42,127 bases of DNA. It comes from Deltaproteobacteria bacterium (GTDB taxonomy: Bacteria; Desulfobacterota; Binatia; Binatales; Binataceae). Within the stretch, counting starts at the first letter, position 1, and each line of letters begins with the position of its first letter. Location of the stretch: NCBI GenBank assembly GCA_003135135.1, contig PLDK01000040.1:1-42127 (forward strand), in the 5' to 3' direction. Below, piece by piece: positions 34,201 to 42,127 of the stretch. The position numbers were made by a program, and so were the translations under genes. The notes under the pieces were generated by a model. The model made no database searches. It had not been told where the DNA came from and was given only the letters and a program-made list of their open reading frames with translations.

Positions 34201-35594
34201 TGCGCGGCGGGAATCCAGACGGAGACCGTCGTGCCTTCATGCACCTTGCTCTCGATCCGCAGCACGCCATGGTGCAACTGCACGATGTGCTTGACGATCG
34301 CCAGGCCCAGGCCGGTGCCGCCGAGCTCGCGCGAGCGGGCCCGATCGACGCGATAGAATCTCTCTGTCAGGCGCGGGATATCGGCGGATGGAATTCCCTC
34401 GCCCGTATCCGCGACGATCAGCGCGACGCCCGGCTTTGCGTTTGCTCCGTTGGCGCCCGCGGTTTCGCGAGCCTCGACCGTGACGCGGCCCTCGCGCGGA
34501 GTGTACTTGATCGCATTGTCGATCAGATTGAGCATCACCTGATGCAAGCGGTCGCGATCGCCGGCCAGCTTCGGCAATCCCGGCGGGCATTTCACTTCCA
34601 GGCGCAGGCCGTGGCGTCCCGCCCGCTCCTGCATTAACTCCGCCGCCTCGGACAGCACGCGCGACGGCTCGAGCTGTTCGATCTTGAGCGGCGTCAGCCC
34701 GCGCTCCAAATCCGAGAGCGAGACCAGGTCGTCTAGCAGCCGCGCCAGCCGGCGCGCCTGCCGCTCGATGATGCCGAGAAAGCGCGCCGCGGTTTCACGA
34801 TCGTCCACGCCTTGAATCAGGGTTTCGGCGTAGCCGTACAGCGCGCTTAGCGGAGTGCGCAGCTCGTGCGTGAGGTTCGAGATGAAGTCGGCGCGCAGCG
34901 TCTCGTACGACTTCAGCTGCGTGATGTCATGGAAGACGAACACCCACGCCGCACCGCGCGAGGTGCGAATCTGCGCGGCACTGGCGCTAACGTAAAGCGG
35001 CGCGGGATTCTGGATCATGATTTCCGCGCTCATGACCTTATTGTCCGTGGATTGCATCGAGCGGCCGGCAAACTCCTGCAGTCGCGGGTCGCGGCATAGC
35101 TCGACGAACGGCCGATCGCGATAGTCGGTGTCTGCTCCCAGGGCGAAGATGCGCCGGGCCGAGCCGTTGAGCAGAACCACCTCCCCCCGCGCGCCGGTCA
35201 CCACCACCGCCTCGGTCATGCTGCGCAGGATCGCCTCGAACTCGTCGCGCTGCTCGGCCAGCGAGTCCACCTCGGCGACGATCGCGTCGGCAGCGTCAAG
35301 CAAGTGACGCTCCGCACGGGCCATCGCGTCGCTTCCGTTGGGCAGCAGATGCGGTGGCGGACGCCGGTCCTGCAGCGCGGCGGCAACGGCGTCCAGTCTT
35401 TCTGCGCGGCGCGACTGCGTGCGTCCGATCGCGGTGGCGAAAATCGCGCCGAGCGCAAGCCCGAGCACGATTACCACGGCAACCCACACCCCCGACGCCG
35501 CTCCGGTGGCGGCCAGCACCACCAGAAATATACCTGCCGGTGCGAGGCCGATTCCTATCGCTGCGATCAGGCCAGAGGTCGGTGATCTATCCAA
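34191..35594 (-). CDS. phoR: Phosphate regulon sensor histidine kinase PhoR
   Basis: A 467-residue membrane sensor kinase. Two N-terminal membrane helices (within residues 8-55), a linker, a PAS domain (about residues 115-235, ILRSMTEAVVVTGARGEVVL) and a HisKA domain with His243 in NLTHELRTPLSALYGYAE follow in order. The ATPase domain has NLIDNAIKYTPREG, ADTGEGIP, FYRVDRARSRELGGTGLGLA. Unlike classical PhoR no large periplasmic sensor is present, as expected for sensing through PhoU/Pst. The start is TTG at 35594, overlapping the phoB stop by eight bases. The final codons and stop lie within a repeat. Confidence 0.92.
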   Translation of the reverse strand: MDRSPTSGLIAAIGIGLAPAGIFLVVLAATGAASGVWVAVVIVLGLALGAIFATAIGRTQSRRAERLDAVAAALQDRRPPPHLLPNGSDAMARAERHLLDAADAIVAEVDSLAEQRDEFEAILRSMTEAVVVTGARGEVVLLNGSARRIFALGADTDYRDRPFVELCRDPRLQEFAGRSMQSTDNKVMSAEIMIQNPAPLYVSASAAQIRTSRGAAWVFVFHDITQLKSYETLRADFISNLTHELRTPLSALYGYAETLIQGVDDRETAARFLGIIERQARRLARLLDDLVSLSDLERGLTPLKIEQLEPSRVLSEAAELMQERAGRHGLRLEVKCPPGLPKLAGDRDRLHQVMLNLIDNAIKYTPREGRVTVEARETAGANGANAKPGVALIVADTGEGIPSADIPRLTERFYRVDRARSRELGGTGLGLAIVKHIVQLHHGVLRIESKVHEGTTVSVWIPAAQQG

Positions 35595-36348
35595 GCGCTT
35601 CGGGGTTGAAGCGGTAACCGACGCTTCGTACCGTGAGGATCAATTCCGGATTGGCGTCGTCGCGCTCGATATGCTGGCGCAGGCGCCGCACGTGCACGTC
35701 GACGGTCCGCGGTTCGACGAACGTGTCGCGGCCCCACACCATGTCGAGCAGTTGTTCGCGCGTGTACACACGCATCGGATGCTGCACGAAGAATTTCAGC
35801 AGCTCGAACTCGCGCAGCGCAAGCTCTCTGCGCTTGCCCTCGACGAACACCTGGTAGGTGCCGAAGTCCATTCGCAGCCGCCCCTTCTCATACTCGCCTC
35901 CGCCGGAGTCCGGTTCCGAGAGCGGATTGGCGCGCCGCAGAAGCGCCTTCACGCGCGCGACCAGCTCGCGCGGGCTGAACGGCTTGACCACGTAATCGTC
36001 GGCGCCCATCTCCAGGCCGAGCACCTTATCCACCTCGGTACCCTTGGCGGTCACGATGAGTATCGGCAGATGCGAGGTGTCGCGCTCGGCGCGCATCTGG
36101 CGGCAGACCTGCAGCCCCGGCATCCCGGGCAACATCAGATCGAGCACCATCAGATCGGGCACCCGGCGCTTCACGCGCTCGAGCGCCTGCGCACCGTCGG
36201 CCGCCTCCTCGATAATGAAACCTTCCTGGGCAAGGTTGTAGCGGATCAGTTCGCGAATATCGGCGTCGTCTTCAACGATCAGCACGCGGTAGCGAACTCC
36301 GCGTTGCGCTTCGGAGACCGCGTTCGTAGCCTGGCTGGCTTGATTCAT
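35587..36348 (-). CDS. phoB: Phosphate regulon response regulator PhoB
   Basis: A 253-residue OmpR/PhoB-type regulator. The receiver starts at VRYRVLIVEDDADIRELIRY after an 18-residue N-terminal extension; the phosphorylated Asp70 is in LMVLDLMLPG, and the conserved lysine in GADDYVVKPFSPREL. The winged helix includes LREFELLKFFVQHPMRVYTR and RTVDVHVRRLRQHIE. GGAGGAGG lies upstream of the ATG. It activates pst and other phosphate-starvation genes (family role), and the operon promoter has a matching Pho box. phoR follows with an overlap. Confidence 0.93.
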   Translation of the reverse strand: MNQASQATNAVSEAQRGVRYRVLIVEDDADIRELIRYNLAQEGFIIEEAADGAQALERVKRRVPDLMVLDLMLPGMPGLQVCRQMRAERDTSHLPILIVTAKGTEVDKVLGLEMGADDYVVKPFSPRELVARVKALLRRANPLSEPDSGGGEYEKGRLRMDFGTYQVFVEGKRRELALREFELLKFFVQHPMRVYTREQLLDMVWGRDTFVEPRTVDVHVRRLRQHIERDDANPELILTVRSVGYRFNPEALG

Positions 36349-36373
36349 CGCTTCACCTCCTCCACCTTACCAA

Positions 36374-37069
36374 TCAAGTTCCCCGCTTCCTCGTTTCGTC
36401 GTGACGGATCATCTTGCCCTTGACCATGAACGTCACCATTTCGGCGATGTTGGTCGCGTGATCGGCGATACGCTCGAGATACTTCGAAATGAACAGCAAC
36501 CGCGTCGCGGACCCGATCGTGTGCGGATCCTCGGCCATGTAGCTGAGCAGCTCGCGATAGACCTGGTAGTTGAGCAGATCGACTTCGTCATCGCGCGCGA
36601 TCACCTGGTCGGCGAGGTCGGTGTCGTCGCGCATGAACGCATCGATACTGTCCCTGACCATCGACTGCGCAATCTCCGCCATCCGCGGCAAGTCGATGTA
36701 GGGCTTGAGCTGCGGAACTTCGTTCAGTTCCAGCGTGCGCTCGCAGATGTTGACCGCGTTGTCGCCGATTCGTTCGAGGTCGGTCGTGATCTTCAGTCCC
36801 GTCGTGATGAACCGCAGATCGCTGGCGGTCGGCTGATGCAGCGCGAGCAGCCGGATACACTGCTCGTCGTTATCGTTGTCCATCCGATTTACTTCTTCGT
36901 CGCGCGCGATCACCTCGCGGGCGTGCTCGCTGTTGCGATTAACCAGGGCATCGACCGCCTCGGCGATTTGACGCTCCACCAATCCGCCCATCTTGAGCAG
37001 ACCGGCGCGCAGGCCGCGCAAATCCTCTTCATACTGCCTATTGGTATGCTGCGGCTGGGTGCTATCCAT
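36374..37069 (-). CDS. phoU: Phosphate signalling regulator PhoU
   Basis: A 231-residue PhoU protein with the two tandem three-helix repeats of the family. The metal-binding segments are DNDNDEQCIRLLALHQPTAS with DLERIGDNAVNICERTLEL in the first repeat and RDDEVDLLNYQVYRELLSYM with YLERIADHATNIAEMVTFMV in the second. It mediates the signal between the Pst transporter and PhoR, keeping PhoR off when phosphate is ample (family role). It lies 25 bases after pstB on the same strand and 25 bases before phoB. Confidence 0.94.
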   Translation of the reverse strand: MDSTQPQHTNRQYEEDLRGLRAGLLKMGGLVERQIAEAVDALVNRNSEHAREVIARDEEVNRMDNDNDEQCIRLLALHQPTASDLRFITTGLKITTDLERIGDNAVNICERTLELNEVPQLKPYIDLPRMAEIAQSMVRDSIDAFMRDDTDLADQVIARDDEVDLLNYQVYRELLSYMAEDPHTIGSATRLLFISKYLERIADHATNIAEMVTFMVKGKMIRHDETRKRGT

Positions 37070-37094
37070 TTTACTCTCTTACTCTTCCCCAATA

Positions 37095-37856
37095 TCAGCC
37101 GAATCGCCCGGTGATATAGTCTTCAGTCTCGCGCCGGGTCGGATTCGTGAAAATCTGCTTGGTCTCGCCGTATTCGACCAGATCGCCGGTGTACATGAAG
37201 GCTGTCATGTCGGAGCAGCGGGCGGCTTGCTGCATATTGTGGGTCACTATCACGATAGTGTACGCCGACTTCAGTTCCAGCAATAGTTCTTCGATGCGCG
37301 CGGTCGAGATCGGATCGAGTGCCGAGCATGGCTCGTCCATCAGCAGCACCTCGGGTTGAACCGCCAGCGCGCGCGCCACGCATAGCCGCTGCTGCTGTCC
37401 GCCCGACAAGCTGCCGCCGGGCCGCCGCAGCCGATCTTTGACCTCTTCCCAAAGCGCCGCCTGGCGCAGGCTTCGCTCGACTACCTGGTCGCGCTCGGCG
37501 CGGTTAATCTGCACCCCGTTGAGGGTCAGCCCCGCCGCGACGTTGTCCTCGATCGACATGGTTGGAAACGGTGTCGGCTTCTGGAAGACCATCCCGATTC
37601 GCCGCCGCACCTGCACCGGATCGACGCCGTCGTCGTAGATGTTATTCCCGTCGAGCATGACCTCGCCGCTCGCGGTCGCGCCGGGCACCACCTCATGCAT
37701 CCGGTTGAGGCATCGCACCAGCGTCGATTTGCCGCATCCCGACGGTCCGATGATCGCGGCGATGCGGGACTCCTCGAAGGCAAGGCTGACATCGTGCAGC
37801 GCGCGATTCTTGTGGAAGTACGCGCTGAGATTTTTGACGACCAGCTTTTCAGCCAT
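37095..37856 (-). CDS. pstB: Phosphate ABC transporter ATP-binding protein PstB
   Basis: A 253-residue ABC ATPase that drives phosphate import by PstA/PstC. Walker A is GPSGCGKST, the Q loop is in VFQKPTPFP, the signature motif is LSGGQQQR, Walker B is LLMDEP and the switch histidine is in [27 protein letters not shown] and the [18 protein letters not shown]-terminus are PstB-specific. The ATG at 37856 lies two bases after the pstA stop. A much longer open frame to 38474 is out of context and not real. Confidence 0.96.
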   Translation of the reverse strand: MAEKLVVKNLSAYFHKNRALHDVSLAFEESRIAAIIGPSGCGKSTLVRCLNRMHEVVPGATASGEVMLDGNNIYDDGVDPVQVRRRIGMVFQKPTPFPTMSIEDNVAAGLTLNGVQINRAERDQVVERSLRQAALWEEVKDRLRRPGGSLSGGQQQRLCVARALAVQPEVLLMDEPCSALDPISTARIEELLLELKSAYTIVIVTHNMQQAARCSDMTAFMYTGDLVEYGETKQIFTNPTRRETEDYITGRFG

Positions 37857-37858
37857 GG

Positions 37859-38734
37859 CTACCTTGGCGCTTTCGCCGCCCCGCCCGTCACCCATCGCAC
37901 ACCCAGCTCGAGCGCCAGAATTATCGCCGTCAGCACCAGCGCCCCCGCCCACGCCTGCCGCTGCCAGTCGGCAAAGGGCGAAATGGCGTAGGTGTAAACC
38001 TGAACCGTCAGCGTGTTGATCGGATGAAACAGTGAAGTTGACCAGAACCGGTTGCCGAACGCCGTGAACAGCAGCGGCGCCGTCTCGCCCGAGACTCTCG
38101 CCACCGCCAGGATGACGCCGGTCGCGATTCCCGACAACGCCGTGCGCGCCACCACCGAAAGCGTCGTGCGCCAATGCGGCACGCCCAGCGCCAGCGACGC
38201 CTCGCGCAGTTCCGGCGGCACCAGCAGCACCATCTCTTCGGTGGTGCGCGTGACCAGCGGAATCATGATCGCCGCCAGCGCGACCGAACCGGCTAGCGTC
38301 GAGAACCCGCCGAACGGACGCACGATCACTGCGTATGCAAAAATCCCGACCACGATCGACGGCACACCCATCAGCACGTCCGCCGAGAAACGCACCCAGT
38401 TGGTGAATTGGCTCGCGCGATTGGCCGCCAGGTAGAGACCCGCGCCGACCCCAATCGGCACCCCGATCAGGCACGCGATCCCCACCACTTCGAGCGTGCC
38501 GACGATCGCGTTGGCCATCCCGCCGCCCTTTTCGCCCACCGGCGCGGGCATGTGCGTGAAGAACGCCCAGTTCAGACTCGCCACACCCTTGGTGAGCAGA
38601 TAGCCAAGCACCAGGAACAGCGGGATCAGCGTCACGATAGTCGCGCCGACCGTGATCGCCATCATCGAATCGCTCTTGAACTTGCGATAGCGATAGCTCG
38701 TCTCGCCGTGAAGAGTGCTGACTCCCGCTGCCAT
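37859..38734 (-). CDS. pstA: Phosphate ABC transporter permease PstA
   Basis: A 291-residue permease with six membrane helices. Features are the first helix [20 protein letters not shown], the ABC-coupling EAA loop with [20 protein letters not shown], and [20 protein letters not shown]. It pairs with PstC as the inner-membrane channel for phosphate. The ATG overlaps the pstC stop by one base (TAATG), indicating translational coupling. A longer frame extends upstream to 39394 over pstC and is not real. Confidence 0.95.
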   Translation of the reverse strand: MAAGVSTLHGETSYRYRKFKSDSMMAITVGATIVTLIPLFLVLGYLLTKGVASLNWAFFTHMPAPVGEKGGGMANAIVGTLEVVGIACLIGVPIGVGAGLYLAANRASQFTNWVRFSADVLMGVPSIVVGIFAYAVIVRPFGGFSTLAGSVALAAIMIPLVTRTTEEMVLLVPPELREASLALGVPHWRTTLSVVARTALSGIATGVILAVARVSGETAPLLFTAFGNRFWSTSLFHPINTLTVQVYTYAISPFADWQRQAWAGALVLTAIILALELGVRWVTGGAAKAPR

Positions 38735-39711
38735 TACTTGCCCGTCTCCCGATAGCGGCGCTGCTGCACGCCGAGCACCAGCGCGCGCGCCACGACGTTG
38801 AGCACGATTCCGAGAATCAGCAGCACCAGTCCCAGTTCGATTAACGCCGCGACATACATGTCGGAGGTGGCTTCGGCGAATTCGTTGGCGATTACGCTGG
38901 CCAGAGTCGCCGCCGGCTTGAACAGCGACGCGGAAATCTGCGCCGAATTGCCGATTACCATCGCAACCGCGATCGTCTCGCCGAGCGCGCGGCCCAGCCC
39001 CAGGATGATCGCGCCAATCACGCCGGTCATGCCGTATGGGATCACCGCCGTGGTAACCATCTCCCACTTGGTCGCGCCAAGCGCGAGCGCGGCCTCGCGT
39101 TGCGTATGCGGAACGACGCGAAAGACGTCGGTGCAAACCGACGAAATGTACGGGATGATCATGATCGCGAGAATCACTCCCGCCGAAAGCATCCCGACCG
39201 CCACCTTGGGCCCCTGGAACAGCGCCGTCCAGCCGAACCAATGCGCCAGCGGCGGCTCGACATAGTCGCGAATCCACGGACCCATCACGAACACCGCCCA
39301 CAGGCCGTACACGACGCTGGGAATTGCCGCCAGCAGATCGACCAGGAAGCCCAGCCGATGGCTCAGCCAGTCGGGCGCCATCTCGCTCAGGCACAGCGCG
39401 ACGCCCAGGCTTAGCGGCACGGCTACTGCCAACGCGATGAACGATGAAACGAAGGTCCCGTAGATAAACGGCAGCGCGCCGTATTGTTCATTAACCGGAT
39501 CCCATTCTGTGCTGATGAGAAAATGCAGACCAAACGCCCGAATCGCTGGAAAGCTGTCGGCAATCAGCGCAACCGCAAGTCCGAACAGCAATGCGAGAAT
39601 CGACAGCGCAAGAATAAATGTCGCGGTATTGAAAATTCGATCGCCGAACAAACGCGCGGGCACGGGCGCCCTCGCGCGCTTGTGCCGGACCACCGGAATG
39701 CTGTCGGCCAT
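38734..39711 (-). CDS. pstC: Phosphate ABC transporter permease PstC
   Basis: A 325-residue permease with six membrane helices, beginning [20 protein letters not shown]. Family features include [20 protein letters not shown], the EAA loop [20 protein letters not shown] and [20 protein letters not shown]. The ATG at 39711 is preferred because AGAAGG lies four bases upstream; an in-frame ATG at 39768 would add 19 polar residues. It is the first gene of the operon. No pstS gene lies beside it, so the phosphate-binding protein must be encoded elsewhere. Confidence 0.94.
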   Translation of the reverse strand: MADSIPVVRHKRARAPVPARLFGDRIFNTATFILALSILALLFGLAVALIADSFPAIRAFGLHFLISTEWDPVNEQYGALPFIYGTFVSSFIALAVAVPLSLGVALCLSEMAPDWLSHRLGFLVDLLAAIPSVVYGLWAVFVMGPWIRDYVEPPLAHWFGWTALFQGPKVAVGMLSAGVILAIMIIPYISSVCTDVFRVVPHTQREAALALGATKWEMVTTAVIPYGMTGVIGAIILGLGRALGETIAVAMVIGNSAQISASLFKPAATLASVIANEFAEATSDMYVAALIELGLVLLILGIVLNVVARALVLGVQQRRYRETGK

Positions 39712-39815
39712 CGAACCTTCTAATTCGGACAAGCGAACTCTTCCTTCAGAATTTGATGACCCGCCCATTGTCGGAGCCGATCACTACATCGCGATCGCAC
39801 TCGCCTTCGCCCTTA

Positions 39816-39849
39816 ATCATACGCATCAATTGTTGCGGGAATGTTACAG
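39816..39849 (-). promoter_or_regulatory. Putative Pho box and -10 element upstream of pstC
   Basis: On the minus strand two 7-base units, CTGTAAC (39849-39843) and CCGCAAC (39838-39832), are spaced by four bases, as in Pho boxes. A TATGAT -10 box (39821-39816) follows ten bases later, the usual place when a Pho box replaces the -35 element. The first base of pstC is about 105 bases downstream. PhoB control of this operon is inference from this layout. Confidence 0.6.
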
Positions 39850-39890
39850 AGGCTGAAAATCGCAGTTAACCCGCGAATCTTCAGCGAAAC

Positions 39891-40010
39891 CGCAGGGGTC
39901 ACCCCTGCACCCAGTATTAAGGCCGCCCGCCGTTGGCGGGCGCGGCCCCTGCCAACGGCTTAATATTGCGCTGCCGTCGCTACGGCCTGCGGTCACCCCC
40001 TGCCGCGGCG
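39891..40010 (+). repeat. Dispersed palindromic repeat, copy C
   Basis: Starts with GCAGGGGTCACCCCTGC and ends in GCGGTCACCCCCTGC. Between them lie nested inverted repeats: CAGTATTAAG facing CTTAATATTG, CCGTTGGC facing GCCAACGG, and a central CCGCCCGCC / GGCGGGCGCGG palindrome. It matches copy B (minus strand) over about 115 bases with one-base differences throughout, so both are copies of one element. Confidence 0.85.
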
Positions 40011-40076
40011 CGTCTCTCGTGCTTCCGCCATGAGCCTGAGAGCTAAGACGCGGCCTCGCGACTTAGCGATTAACCG

Positions 40077-40133
40077 TGGGTGCAGGGGTCACCCCTGCCC
40101 AAGGAAGTGTGAAACCCACGGTGGGTTTCACAT
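40077..40133 (+). repeat. Dispersed palindromic repeat, copy D
   Basis: Begins with GTGCAGGGGTCACCCCTGC, then CCAAGGAAGT and an 11-base palindrome GTGAAACCCAC facing GTGGGTTTCAC around one central base. It resembles copy A at 10770-10825 in inverted orientation. The second palindrome starts three bases past the serS stop and could also help end serS transcription, but no T run follows it. Confidence 0.8.
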
Positions 40134-41474
40134 TCAAATTTTTTGAATCCTCTCTAGTCCACCCATATATGGCCGCAAGACCTCGGGGATCGTCACACTG
40201 CCATCCTCGTTCTGATAGTTCTCCAGCACCGCGATCAGAGTCCGCGGCAGCGCCAGCCCTGAACCGTTTAAGGTGTGCACCAGCTCGGGCTTGCCGCCCT
40301 TGGTCTTGAAACGAATCTTCGCGCGGCGCGCCTGAAAGTCCGTGCAATTGGAAATGGAACTGACTTCGAGCCATTCGCCGCATCCCGGCGCCCACATCTC
40401 CAGATCGTAAGTGACGGCGCTGGCGAAACTCAGATCCGCCGTGCACAGCTCGACGACGCGAAACGGAATCTTCAGCCGCCGGCATATTTCCGACGCATCG
40501 TTCACCATCTTGTGAAATTCATCGTCCGACGTTTCCGGACGGACCAGCTTGACCATCTCAACCTTGTCGAACTGATGCCCGCGCTTGATACCGCGGACGT
40601 CGCGCCCCGCCGACATCTTCTCGCGCCTGAAGCAGGGAGTGTATGCGGTCATGTAGATCGGCAGGAGGCTTTCGTCGAGCGTCTCGTCGCGACGGAGGCT
40701 GGTCAGCGGAACCTCCGCAGTCGGGATAAACCAGAAGTCGTCTTCGTCGTCGTGGTACATCGTGTCCGCGTTCTTCGGCAGATGCCCGGTGCTGATGGCG
40801 GTCTCACGAGTCACCATCAACGGCGGGATTATTTCCAGGTATCCCTGCTCCTGCTTGACGTCGAGCATCCACGTTATCAGCGCGCGTTCGAGCCGCGCGC
40901 CCGCGCCGCTCAAGACATAGAAACGCGTGCCCGAGAGTTTTACGCCGCGATCGAAATCGATAATTCCGAGATTCTCGCCAAGTTCCCAATGCGGCAGCGG
41001 CTTGAACGCGGTGAACTCTTTTGGCGTTCCTTCGGTTTTGATTACGCGGTTGTCGGCCTCGCTGGCGCCGACGACGACGTACGGCCGCGGGATATTGGGG
41101 AGATTGAGCGCCAGCTCCTCGACCTTCTTCTCTGCGAATGCCAGCTGCACGGCAAAATCGACAAGAGGTTTGTAGGTCTGAACTGTGATCCCTTTATCCG
41201 CAGCCTTAACGATCGAAGCGGCCAGCTTCTCTTCGTCAGCTTCCTCAGCGCGGATCTTGGCGATCTCGACCGTGCGCTCTTCAGGTGGCAGCTTGCCGAC
41301 CTCCCTCGCCCGCCGCTTGCGATCGGCTCGGATTTGGTCGAGTTCGGCTTGAAGCTTGCGACGCTTGTGGTCAGCTTCGAGGATTCGATCGACTTCCGCG
41401 GGATCGATCCCCCGCTTGGCGAGTTCGCCCTTGACGAAATCGGGGCGTTCACGAATCAGCTTGATATCCAGCAT
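40134..41474 (-). CDS. serS: Seryl-tRNA synthetase
   Basis: A 446-residue class II aminoacyl-tRNA synthetase that charges tRNA-Ser. The N-terminus MLDIKLIRERPDFVKGELAK leads into the long two-stranded coiled coil (residues 30-105) that holds the tRNA variable arm. The catalytic domain has IPPLMVTRETAISTGHLPK, motif 2 in FRREKMSAGRDVRGIKRGHQ and motif 3 in GSGLALPRTLIAVLENYQNE. Length is slightly above the common 420-430 because of short insertions near the start of the catalytic part. The ATG follows the yraN stop directly (TGAATG). Confidence 0.96.
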   Translation of the reverse strand: MLDIKLIRERPDFVKGELAKRGIDPAEVDRILEADHKRRKLQAELDQIRADRKRRAREVGKLPPEERTVEIAKIRAEEADEEKLAASIVKAADKGITVQTYKPLVDFAVQLAFAEKKVEELALNLPNIPRPYVVVGASEADNRVIKTEGTPKEFTAFKPLPHWELGENLGIIDFDRGVKLSGTRFYVLSGAGARLERALITWMLDVKQEQGYLEIIPPLMVTRETAISTGHLPKNADTMYHDDEDDFWFIPTAEVPLTSLRRDETLDESLLPIYMTAYTPCFRREKMSAGRDVRGIKRGHQFDKVEMVKLVRPETSDDEFHKMVNDASEICRRLKIPFRVVELCTADLSFASAVTYDLEMWAPGCGEWLEVSSISNCTDFQARRAKIRFKTKGGKPELVHTLNGSGLALPRTLIAVLENYQNEDGSVTIPEVLRPYMGGLERIQKI

Positions 41475-41951
41475 TCAGAATGCGTTCCTCAACAGTTCAA
41501 TTTCCAGCCGCTTGCCCGACGCGTCAACCGCGATGATGTCGAAGCGCATCTCCCTGTCGTCGGCGCGATAACGCGTCGCGAACACTTCCGCCGCCCGCCG
41601 CATCCGCGTTTGCTTGCGCTCATCGACGGCCTCTTCGGGCGCGCCCGCCGCGCGGCTGCGCCGGGTCTTCACCTCGACGAAGACCAGGGTCTCGCCGTCG
41701 ATCGCGACAAGATCGATTTCCGCTCCGGCGGCGCGGTAATTTCTCGCGACGATCCGGTAGCCGTTGCGCCGCAGATGCCGTTCGGCCGCGCGCTCGCCGC
41801 GCCGCCCGAGTGCAACCTGTCCTCCAAGGGCAGCTAACCACGCCACCGCCCTGCCGGGATACTGAAAAATCGCGTCAATTGTCGGTTTCGATTTCAAGCG
41901 CGTCAATACCCTGCGTAAAAACTGTCTTCTTACCTGACCGACCGGAGACAT
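41475..41951 (-). CDS. UPF0102 / YraN family endonuclease-like protein
   Basis: About 158 residues. The YraN core is clear: GRRGERAAERHLRRNGYRIV, then AGAEIDLVAIDGETLVFVEV and KTRR, the acidic and lysine residues of a restriction-endonuclease-like fold. The family is conserved, and its function is unclear. The N-terminal 45 residues are longer than usual. The ATG at 41951 is chosen; a GTG at 42023 would add 24 residues and no Shine-Dalgarno is obvious for either. The stop is directly followed by the serS ATG, suggesting co-transcription. Confidence 0.85.
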   Translation of the reverse strand: MSPVGQVRRQFLRRVLTRLKSKPTIDAIFQYPGRAVAWLAALGGQVALGRRGERAAERHLRRNGYRIVARNYRAAGAEIDLVAIDGETLVFVEVKTRRSRAAGAPEEAVDERKQTRMRRAAEVFATRYRADDREMRFDIIAVDASGKRLEIELLRNAF

Positions 41952-42040
41952 GGGTAACACTTTATCGCAGTTTGGCGGAAAGGAGAGCCAGCGGGGCGAA
42001 CCGCTACGCGCGGGGTTTTTCACTGGTCGCGGCGGCGACG

Positions 42041-42127
42041 GGCAGGGGTGACCCCTGCACTCACCGTTAACGCCGCCCGCCGTTGGCGGGCGCGGCCTCT
42101 GGCCGTTGGCACGGCTGGCCAGTATTA
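42041..42127 (+). repeat. Dispersed palindromic repeat, copy E (cut by window end)
   Basis: Begins GGCAGGGGTGACCCCTGCAC, continues through GTTAACGCCGCCCGCC and CGTTGGCGGGCGCGGCC as in copy C, and ends at CCAGTATTA at the last base. The right end lies beyond the window. It is upstream of yraN. Confidence 0.8.

Noticed and set aside
40275-41837. A 520-residue plus-strand frame
   Set aside because: It lies opposite serS and yraN, both complete; this is a high-GC shadow frame.
1-42127. CRISPR arrays, insertion sequences with transposase, rRNA genes
   Set aside because: None seen: no regularly spaced identical repeats, no transposase motifs, no rRNA-like sequence.

Overview
The window is about 42 kb of high-GC chromosomal DNA, densely coding on both strands, from a bacterium that looks Gram-negative. 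Several lipoproteins, GTG/TTG starts, a xerD - site-2 protease - scpA - scpB order and many acyl-CoA, dienelactone-hydrolase and nitroreductase type genes suggest a deltaproteobacterial-like lineage (Desulfobacterota or Binatota type). That placement is inference from gene content. No rRNA or other decisive marker is present.

Layout. 1-2233: end of xerD, a site-2 protease, then scpA and scpB with overlapping stops and starts (chromosome segregation). 2294-3592: a minus-strand, lower-GC pair, a TIR-like/deoxyribosyltransferase-like protein with an N-terminal zinc ribbon and a small zinc-ribbon protein; defence-like. 3761-6006: dnaB and a rhomboid protease. 6264-8212: dienelactone hydrolase, a lipoprotein and a nitroreductase. 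8260-10601: a soluble histidine kinase and its NarL-type regulator. 10945-13046: a lower-GC three-gene cassette (Schlafen/AlbA_2 protein, an unknown partner, a small membrane protein), also defence-like. 13350-16430: a UPF0182 membrane protein and a DUF1232 protein. 16538-19872: a ThDP-dependent decarboxylase coupled to an acyl-CoA synthetase. 19919-24845: a lipoprotein, a DedA protein and two large membrane glycosyltransferase-like proteins. 25198-30955: a lipoprotein, two alpha/beta hydrolases, an acyl-CoA dehydrogenase with the 3' stub of a lost tandem paralogue beside it, glyoxalase I and two phasin-like proteins. 31329-33731: two secreted proteins and a PPK2 polyphosphate kinase. 33882-33958: tRNA-Arg(ACG). 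34191-39711: a phosphate operon read right to left as pstC-pstA-pstB-phoU-phoB-phoR, headed by a plausible Pho box and lacking pstS. 40134-41951: yraN and serS.

A family of dispersed palindromic repeats, with a core of GCAGGGG facing CCCCTGC, sits between genes at about 10.8, 34.1, 39.9, 40.1 and 42.05 kb. At phoR the repeat supplies the stop codon. The best candidates for an undescribed system are the TIR-like/zinc-ribbon pair and the Schlafen cassette. The Schlafen start codon lies inside one arm of a perfect 12-bp inverted repeat.
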